The position numbers and the translations under genes are program-made. A DNA stretch of 64,000 nt. Source: Stereum hirsutum FP-91666 SS1. Lineage: Eukaryota > Basidiomycota > Agaricomycetes > Russulales > Stereaceae. The notes beneath the pieces are model-generated. The model was not told where the DNA came from. It searched no databases and saw nothing but the letters and a program-made list of their open reading frames with translations. Below, in pieces: positions 57,029 to 64,000 of the stretch (its first letter is position 1; each line of letters begins with the position of its first letter). The stretch lies in assembly GCF_000264905.1 (NCBI RefSeq), contig NW_006763144.1, positions 682,001-746,000 of the forward strand. Reading direction: 5' to 3'.

Positions 57029-59988
57029 TCATATCTTCGTAATGGACGACATGGGCGGGAATGGTTGAGTGAGCAGGTCTTGGATGATGCCTGTGTCGAC
57101 GGGAATCATTGCATTATTGAGGTATTCGTCATTCCTGCCATGTTGCATAGGTTTGGTAAGTACGCTCTTCTTGAGTGGGTCGACGAAGACACGTACCAGA
57201 ACTATTATGCGAATGAGAAAGGATTGTAAGATCAAGTTAGTGTAGCTCGATGCATAGAAGAGCATCAAAGCAGTGTGCTAAAGGGATTCACGACTCGCCT
57301 TCGAGTAATGTCGGTTTCCAGAATCGCAACTGTATTTCCTAGTCAGCACAAGTCAGAAATCTTTACAGGCGAACAGTCAACGCACAGGACAGTGACGATC
57401 TTTTCTCCATTGTTCCAGCCCATCTTCTTCACGAGCTTGATGCACGCAACAAGGTTACAAGCGCTGCTAGAGCCCAAGAACAGACCGTCGCGCTGAACGA
57501 GGAATCGAGACATTGAGACAGCCTCGGCGTCCGTTATTCTTGTCCACGACACGTCAGTACGAAATCCATGATACAGAACGAAGGAATGGATTTCCCTCAC
57601 CGGAAAGCATCGTTGATGATAGGCAGCGCCAGCTCGATGTTCTTCGTCAGGCGATTGATACCACTGTTCCGATAGAAATGAATCAGTGTGATACGGTCAT
57701 ATGGGAGATAAGTAATGCAGGGTGGCAACAAAAGGGATGCGCAAGCTATGTAACTCACATGCCCTCGACCACGGTGTCCACTTGATGTCTCCGCTTGGTG
57801 CCCTCGCTCTCTTTCCTGTCGTACATTACCCCGTGCATGACCTGACAATAGGCATACGGATATCAATCGTGCACAGCGCAACAGTACATTGCACCAGGGG
57901 TTTTCCGAATTCGCATCGCCAGTAAAGTTGACGTTCACACCCAGCACCCGGCATCACAAGAGCCCGAATTGTTCGCAGCAAGTCAAAGAATAGAGATAGA
58001 CCAATGTCAAATTGTTTCCGCAATGGAGAAGAGATATACGAGCAGTTAAGGGTAACGGATTGCTTACCTTATTATAGAGCCCGCTACCCTCGGGGTCAGC
58101 GAGCGCGATGGAGACGTCTTCGTTCATTGACTTCAGAAATTGACCCGTGCCAGCTATGGTCCCGCCAGTGCCTGTCAGAATGTCAGCGATAGTACTGACA
58201 AGTTTTGTGATGATCAGTGCGGACCACGCACCAGCGCCAGCCACAAAGGCAGTAAGGTCGCCATTGGTCTGTCTCCAGATCTCTGGGCCTGTTCCGCAGA
58301 AATGGGCATCGAAGTTGCTTCGGTTCTAACATCGTGGAATTCGAAATCAATTATAGGTGTGGCGAGGGGGATTAATGAGAGCGCCAGGAGTGCCGCACAT
58401 CATTAAGGCGCAGAGTTGGATTATCAGCGATCTTCTTGAGCTTCGTGTTCGCTGGTTGAAATACGTACCTCGAATTGATCCGCGAAGAAGCCGCGGGGTT
58501 TCGTCCTCAGATCCTCTTCGGCCTTTAAGTTATCCTTGCTGCTCAGCGCGTTTCCGTTTCCATTGGCGACACCATTCGTGTCAGCGGTGGTAACCACGAC
58601 AGACGAATAAGTGTGTTTGATAGCTTGCGGGTGGGCTCCCAGCGTATGCGCGTGCTCCGCGGCTTTTGCAGTCGTAAAGTGCAGAGCATACTCGCGAGCG
58701 AGGTTCTACGGGATTTGATAAGGAATATTTTCATGTACGTAGAAGTAGAGCACAGACGTACTACGTACTGGGAACGGCGCAAGCAGAGCTTTAACTTGAG
58801 AAATGCAGCCGGAAGGGAAAAGGGGTGCAGCTTGCCTGTTTCTTGTCTACAATGCTGGCGGGTCGGACCCTTTCGATGTCGGCACCTAACGCTTGCAGGG
58901 CATGCACCTTCTCAATAGCGACATCATCCGGCATAATGATAGCTGTAGAATAGAACGAATTATCAAGAGACTGAAAATGTCAGACGGCAGATATGAGGTG
59001 GAGATCGCGAGTGACCAAGACAAGCGGTTGTAATCTCGGACCAACCGAATCGCTCAATACCAGCATCGGAGCACCCAGTAAGAAATACTGGTAACAAATT
59101 GGCAGGGATGTCTGAGGCGCTTCAGAGCATAGGCTAATACTAGTACGACAGGAAAGGCGAGAAGTAGCGCCAGACCGCCACACCTTGGGAAAAGCAAACT
59201 CACTGGCGTCATATCCTCTGCAACTCGTTCCTTCAGCTAGAACAAGAATGTCAAAAAAGTGATTCGAAGCTGACCTGGCCTTCGCAATTGTGGCTATTGA
59301 GATTCCGGTAGAGCCAACGGTCCCCTCGAATATGCGTGAACCAGTGTAAGGATGAAGAAGGCCCTGGAACCCCGATATGTTATGAGTCTCTCTGAACAGC
59401 GATTAGGGGCTTCCCTACTTGTTGCTCTGCATCCTCGATCACTGAAACGACCCATATTGTTACAGTCACCCAGTAATGGTCTGAATCTCTATGAATGGAC
59501 TCACTTCGCAATGCAACACGGTCTTTCACACTTCCTCCCGGGTTTAAGTACTACAGATCCCCAATGAGTACCACTGTCCATAACATGCATGATGGTGAGC
59601 ACATAACCGACCTCCGCCTTTCCAAGAATCTCTACGCCCAAAGCATCACTCAGAGAGTTGATCCTAATCAGGGGTGTATGACCTAGCAACCAGATATTAT
59701 TGGTAAAGGAACGACAGAAAATGGCAACCATGACATTTTCGATAAATTATCCAAGACGCTTGCTACGATCAGATCCATACCTATGAGGCCTGTTACTCCG
59801 TCGAGGATCTCATCGCTTCGGAGCTCGATAGGTCTCGGTACGGACTCAACTGCCTTCTCGGCGTCTTCACGCCGTTTGTTGTGGTAGTAAAGGGCGAGGG
59901 ATGTCGAAGAAAAGGAAAGTGAGACCCCGATGAGGATGCCGTAGAAAATGTGTCGCGCTGCTGAGGGCGATGGCAGCCACGAAGCCAT
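57029..59988 (-). CDS. Membrane-anchored cysteine synthase-like PLP enzyme, 16 exons
   Basis: Exons: 59988-59781, 59682-59612, 59550-59505, 59441-59419, 59363-59275, 59217-59204, 58942-58836, 58705-58469, 58325-58232, 58171-58068, 57841-57759, 57663-57601, 57538-57386, 57329-57299, 57201-57197 and 57134-57029, giving 477 residues. A membrane segment at about 13-33 (IFYGILIGVSLSFSSTSLAL) precedes a fold-type II PLP enzyme: GHTPLIRINSLSDALGVEIL, LNPGGSVKDRVALR (Schiff-base Lys102), EGTVGSTGISIATIAKA, the phosphate loop TGGTIAGTG (from Thr298) and LFLGSSSACN. It resembles fungal cysteine synthase 2 (S. pombe Cys12 type), which makes cysteine from O-acetylserine and sulfide and carries an N-terminal anchor. 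Two introns begin GC rather than GT (after 58836 and 57299), and exons of 5, 14 and 23 nt are needed to keep frame. The active form and substrate are inferred from family. Confidence 0.9.
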
Positions 59989-60759
59989 AGCTTTCTTTAA
60001 GCCTATTCAGCGGAAGATAATATGGTCCACGGAAGCCAGCTCCAGGGGGAAACGAGACCAGTTACCGAAATCAGCGCAGAATGAGATCCAGGGGAAGTTG
60101 GAGTGAGTCTGCACGAAGTCTGCACCATCCATGCCGAGACGCGGTGCCACATTTTCTGGGCGTGTTTGGTCACGTGAGCTCCGTACACGTATAACATATC
60201 CGTTCTGCATCCGAATTCTGTCGCAAACCTTCGTCAACTTGCTAATAACGACTGTCATCTTTCTGAGACCTACTGGAGCGACCACTGGCAGCATCTATTG
60301 GCTATGCTAGCAACTACCGTCTTACCTCAGTCTGAAGAGTACGGCAGATATCCAGGGCCGGCGTGCCAGCGTTTCGGAACTTGCAGTGACACAGGCTGCA
60401 GCCACTGCGCTAATGAACAGGCAAACTACGAAGGGACATCAACAGTGCTCCATGCATATGATCTTGACGTGATTGTGGCACTGGGCAGATTGGTGTGAAT
60501 GACGAAACGAATCTCGCGATATTTATCATATTGCTTCAGATTCACTTGCTTCTCCCCGGCCCCGAGTCTACCTCACCAATCCCAAGCTTGTCGAGTCGTT
60601 AACCACAATCTGTAGAATGTCTTATCATCTTATAATAAAACTATCTTCAAGTAAGTCATCTTATCACAGCCCTTAGCCCAGACACGGCCATCTGCAAGTA
60701 GGATGATCATGCTATCGGTCTCCGATATGCGTATATTTTGCCTTCATTCGTCCACATCA
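59989..60759. other. Intergenic region
   Basis: About 770 nt upstream of the cysteine synthase gene. Short open frames occur but none is supported. An AT-rich stretch near 60620-60660 is unremarkable. Confidence 0.4.
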
Positions 60760-61100
60760 TCATCCTCTAGCTGCTTTTCTTTCGCTCCGTATCTCATTGA
60801 TACTCTATAAAGGAACTCGTCATTCGTTCGAGGCGACGGAAGACATGCTTCCGTGGCTCGGTCTATACCTTTGTCAGCCTTTTCGGGAACGCCATAAGCC
60901 AAAGCGGCAAGTTGACCTGTGCTGCAATGCATCAGAGCCAGGCACTTGGAATCTCAACTGAATAGCTGCCAGGGAACTATTTGAGGCGCGTGTGGTCTGA
61001 CCTTGATAGTGAAACTTTTCAGTCCATCTCCCCTCACTCTGCCAGCCAAAGGGCCGCTGAGTACGGCGTTCTTGCCATCAAATGATGAGAACTCCTCCAT
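60760..61100 (-). CDS. Possible small protein of 63 residues
   Basis: Exons 61100-61002 (33 codons, starting MEEFSSFDGKNAVLSG), 60916-60869 (16 codons, VNLPLWLMAFPKRLTK) and 60804-60760 (14 codons plus TGA, SINEIRSERKAARG). Both introns are in phase 0, with GT donors (GTCAGA, GTATAG) and CACAG/TATAG acceptors, and the three exons are the right length to stay in frame. The product is basic with a short hydrophobic patch. No family recognised; it could be a chance arrangement. Confidence 0.35.
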
Positions 61101-61278
61101 TCTTGGGTAGCATTACTGTCTAATCTCACTCGGGGGCCAACGTACTAACTTCCCCCCCACCTAAAATCTGCGGCGGGGTGGGGGTCTTCTGTGGTTGGTT
61201 AAAAGACCGACATCCACGGCTTATTCCACAATCCCGCCCCTCAAGCCTCAGCTCTCAGCCCTCGGTGTAGTTTTCACG

Positions 61279-63497
61279 ATGCAAAATCTTCCTTTCACAT
61301 TGGATCTGCTCTTTGCCTGCGTGTCCCTATACCTGTTAAAATGGTATATCTCTTATCGACATGTTGACAGAAAGATCCCTGGGCCGGCCGGACTGCCAGT
61401 CATTGGGAACCTCTTCGACATTCCTAGGGAAGACGAATGTCGGGTTTTTAGTGGATGGGCAAGGACATACGGTGCGTTTCACACTCCTTTCCACGCAATT
61501 TATTCGATTGCTTCATCCCTTCCCCTTACTATCCCGCGTGAATTAGGCGATATCTGCACCGTCAAGGCCCTCGGAAAGCAGATTGTCATCTTGAACTGCC
61601 CCCAGCTTGCACACGACATGCTAATGAAAAAGGCTTCTATCTACAGCGACCGGTTAGGCATGCTCAATAATTATTCTTTCATCACTCTTATCTGACATAG
61701 CTTTATAGTCCACACTTCACCATGGCCTCCGAGCTCGTTGGCTGGGAGGATGCTGTCGTCATGCTCCCGGCTAACTCTTCTCGTTTTAAATCATACCGGA
61801 AGTACATGCACCAGGTATGTTCATATCTGTTCGTGCTCGACCAATCCTATTTACTAGTTAAACATTCATGTCTAGGCTATTGGCAGTCGCAATAGCGTGA
61901 CAATGTTCAATGACATGATGGACGAGGAAACCATGCGGTGTCTACGAGATCTCCTCGTTGAACCTAATAACTTCGAAGGACCTATTCGCAGGTCAGTCAG
62001 CTAGACTCTGGAATTGAGATTCTCTTTTAGCTGTAACCGTCCTGAACATTCAAATGATCACTCGTAGGGCTGTTGGCACCATCATCCTCATGATCACGCA
62101 TGGATACAGGCCTTCGAGCAGTGACGATGAGTTAGTGAAGACGGCAGACGATGCTACTGATCAGGTCTATTCGCCGGTCTTGTATCGTTGAAGCGTGCAC
62201 CTGCTGACTTGCCACCAATACCATAGCTCAGCCATCTATTGGCGCCTGGGAACTTCCTCGTTGACACCCTGCCCTTCTGTAAGAATTTGCCATTTTCTGC
62301 ATACTCGTGCATCGCCGACTTCTTGTCTGTTCAAGTAAAATATACCCCTTCATGGGTACCATTCCAGAAACTTGCTGTAGAATGGAAAAAGACTCTCTAT
62401 AGTCTCACCGATGGGTCTTTTGCCTTCGTCAAGGAGCAAATTGTTTGTTTGTTTTTTTGTCCTGATCTTCACTATGACTTCTACCCACAGAAACTGACGA
62501 TGGTCATTGCTAGGCTTCTGGCACCGCTCGGCCAAGTCTTGTGAGTAACTTGTTGATGCACCAGGAGTTATCTACAGAAGACGAGAAGAACGTCAAATGG
62601 GCAGCGTCATCGCTCTACTCTGCTGGCATCGACAACGTTAGTCGACGTTCCCTCTTCGTCTATTCTGTTATGTTTTAACGTTTACGCGTGTGTATATATT
62701 TAGCCCGTCAATGCTCTCGCAACCTTCTTCTTAGCAATGACTATCTACCCCGACGTCCAACTTCGAGCGCAGAAGGAGATCGACTGTGTCGTAGGCTCCA
62801 ACAGGATCCCTGACTTCTCCGACAGGTCTCAGCTACCTTACGTCAATGCGCTTGTGAAGGAGCTTATTCGGTACGTCAACACGCATTTCTCGTTTTGTCT
62901 CACGAGCTGACCATACGGTCATGAAGGTGGGGGCCGACTGCACCTCTTGGTGCGCCGCACTGCGTCACTCAGGATGACGTCCATAATGGATATTTCATCC
63001 CCAAGGGCACAACCATCATCGCAAACATCTGGCATTTCCTTCACGATCCGAAAGTATACCCAAATCCTGAGATCTTGGATCCCACACGCCATATCTCCCG
63101 CCCAGGGAGCCCGGCACAGAAGGACCCATATGATGTTTGCTTTGGATACGGAAGAAGAATTTGCCCAGGTACGTCGAGCCCTGCAATCGCAGTGGTCAGA
63201 GCACTCACGCATCGGAATGCACAGGTGCCCAGCTGGCCGATTCCATCATGTACATATTCGTCGCAAAAATCCTCTGCATGTACAACATCAAGAAGCCATC
63301 GGCCAACGCCACGGATCCGAGGTGCGAGTTTACGAGTGGCGTGTTGGTGTGCGTACCCTTACTCTACCTTAACCACTACTATATATTGATTTTTGTATTC
63401 TCACTGGGTAACTCCCAGTAAACCGAAGCCGTTCCAAACAAGAGTTACGTTACGTTATGAGAAGGCCCATCTGGCCCGTTTGTTCGACTCCCTCTGA
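61279..63497 (+). CDS. Cytochrome P450 monooxygenase
   Basis: Twelve exons: 61279-61471, 61547-61652, 61709-61814, 61876-61991, 62068-62164, 62227-62278, 62336-62442, 62514-62636, 62704-62870, 62927-63168, 63225-63348 and 63419-63497, giving 503 residues, a normal P450 length. The N-terminal anchor (LDLLFACVSLYLLKWYI) and proline hinge PGPAGLPVIGN fit microsomal P450s. ExxR is Glu353-Arg356 (KELIRW). The heme loop is FGYGRRICPG with Cys435. The I-helix reads SAGIDNPVNALATFF: the usual AGxDT has Asn300 where the oxygen-activating Thr is expected. The class resembles the CYP64/O-methylsterigmatocystin-oxidoreductase-like group expanded in mushrooms; substrate unknown. The last exon (KPKPFQTRVTLRYEKAH) was joined by a GTGCGT donor at 63349. 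Confidence 0.92.
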
Positions 63498-63900
63498 ATA
63501 CTGCAGTTGATGCATGTGTCATTGAAGCTGCTGAGTAGCCCACACCAACCCTTAATTATCACTTCACCACATAACCGCTTGCATCGGTGTCTTGTTCATT
63601 TCTGAAGATTTCCTCGTGTCCAATCCATGTTTACCAAATATGTCGTCTTTCTTGTTACATAATGTCACTCCATAATACATTGCCTTTCAACACATCAAGA
63701 GTCGTAAACCGAACTTTACCAGGCACTAACCACAACTTTTAACGAAACCTTGTGCTCATTTCTCACTAAGTATCGAGGTGGTTTAGGTCCGAGAAGAAAT
63801 CGGTTGGCGTACAATGATTCGTCCACATACTGTAGTCGCACATGTTTTCATTTTAGCAAACAATATTCATAGGTACTGCGACTTTACAATCATAGCCGTC
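63498..63900. other. Intergenic, convergent 3' ends
   Basis: About 400 nt between the P450 stop and the stop of the partial minus-strand gene at the edge. Nothing recognised. Confidence 0.4.
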
Positions 63901-64000
63901 TCAAGTACTGGTACTCAAAGTCACTGAGGCGGATCCGTCAGTAAAAGGAACCACCCATGCACCTGCATCCACCTCGAATTCACCCGTCGGAGTCAAGGGG
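63901..64000 (-). CDS. C-terminal fragment of an unidentified gene (right edge)
   Basis: A minus-strand frame enters from the window edge and ends in TGA at 63901-63903: 32 residues including TGEFEVDAGAWVVPF and a Ser/Thr-rich end (SASVTLSTST). The beta-strand-like, Thr/Ser/Val-rich composition suggests the end of a secreted beta-sandwich protein. Too short for a family call. Confidence 0.45.
   Translation of the reverse strand, partial: PLTPTGEFEVDAGAWVVPFTDGSASVTLSTST

Overview
The window is nuclear DNA of a filamentous basidiomycete, most likely an Agaricomycete. Nearly every gene is split by short (about 50-80 nt) GT-AG introns. Codon use is C-rich at third positions, and the recognisable genes are fungal housekeeping genes plus families typical of mushrooms (secreted GH16 glucanase, CYP monooxygenase, MATA-type HMG-box proteins). 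All exon joins given here were read by hand from splice signals and frame continuity; none has been tested against transcripts or databases.

Layout, left to right. 1-10.1 kb: a leucine-rich-repeat protein (cut by the window edge), a single-EF-hand caleosin-like protein, the proteasome shuttle RAD23, and a coiled-coil protein whose 3' end is duplicated around a 297-nt assembly gap. 10.9-15.6 kb: a mitochondrial PPR protein divergent from the cohesin kleisin RAD21. 16.1-36.4 kb: the most unusual part. A 4.6-kb segment (5' part of an AhpD-like gene, an HMG-box gene and its long 3' region) occurs twice in inverted orientation, with an 8.4-kb single-copy centre holding PHS1 (fatty-acid elongation), a Yap-like bZIP factor and an NIF/Psr1-type phosphatase. 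The right arm carries a 1.07-kb terminal-inverted-repeat element with an 8-bp target duplication. The left arm shows what looks like an excision footprint at the equivalent site. The right arm ends in an AhpD pseudogene abutting a PhzF pseudogene whose intact relative lies 11 kb away.

36.6-48.2 kb: a tRNA-His gene with an intron, a secreted GH16 enzyme, a 1463-residue membrane/coiled-coil protein of unknown role, an unresolved gene remnant and the intact PhzF gene. 48.6-56.4 kb: CTR9 (Paf1 complex) divergent from ADA2 (SAGA), both chromatin/transcription factors sharing a 663-bp promoter region. 57.0-64 kb: a membrane-anchored cysteine synthase with 16 exons, including 5-nt and 14-nt exons and two GC-AG introns; a possible 63-residue protein; a cytochrome P450 with an altered I-helix motif; and the C-terminus of an unidentified gene at the right edge.

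I see no operons, CRISPR arrays or prokaryotic signals. The genes do not form one pathway. The part most worth attention is the inverted HMG-box duplication with its mobile element and flanking pseudogenes.
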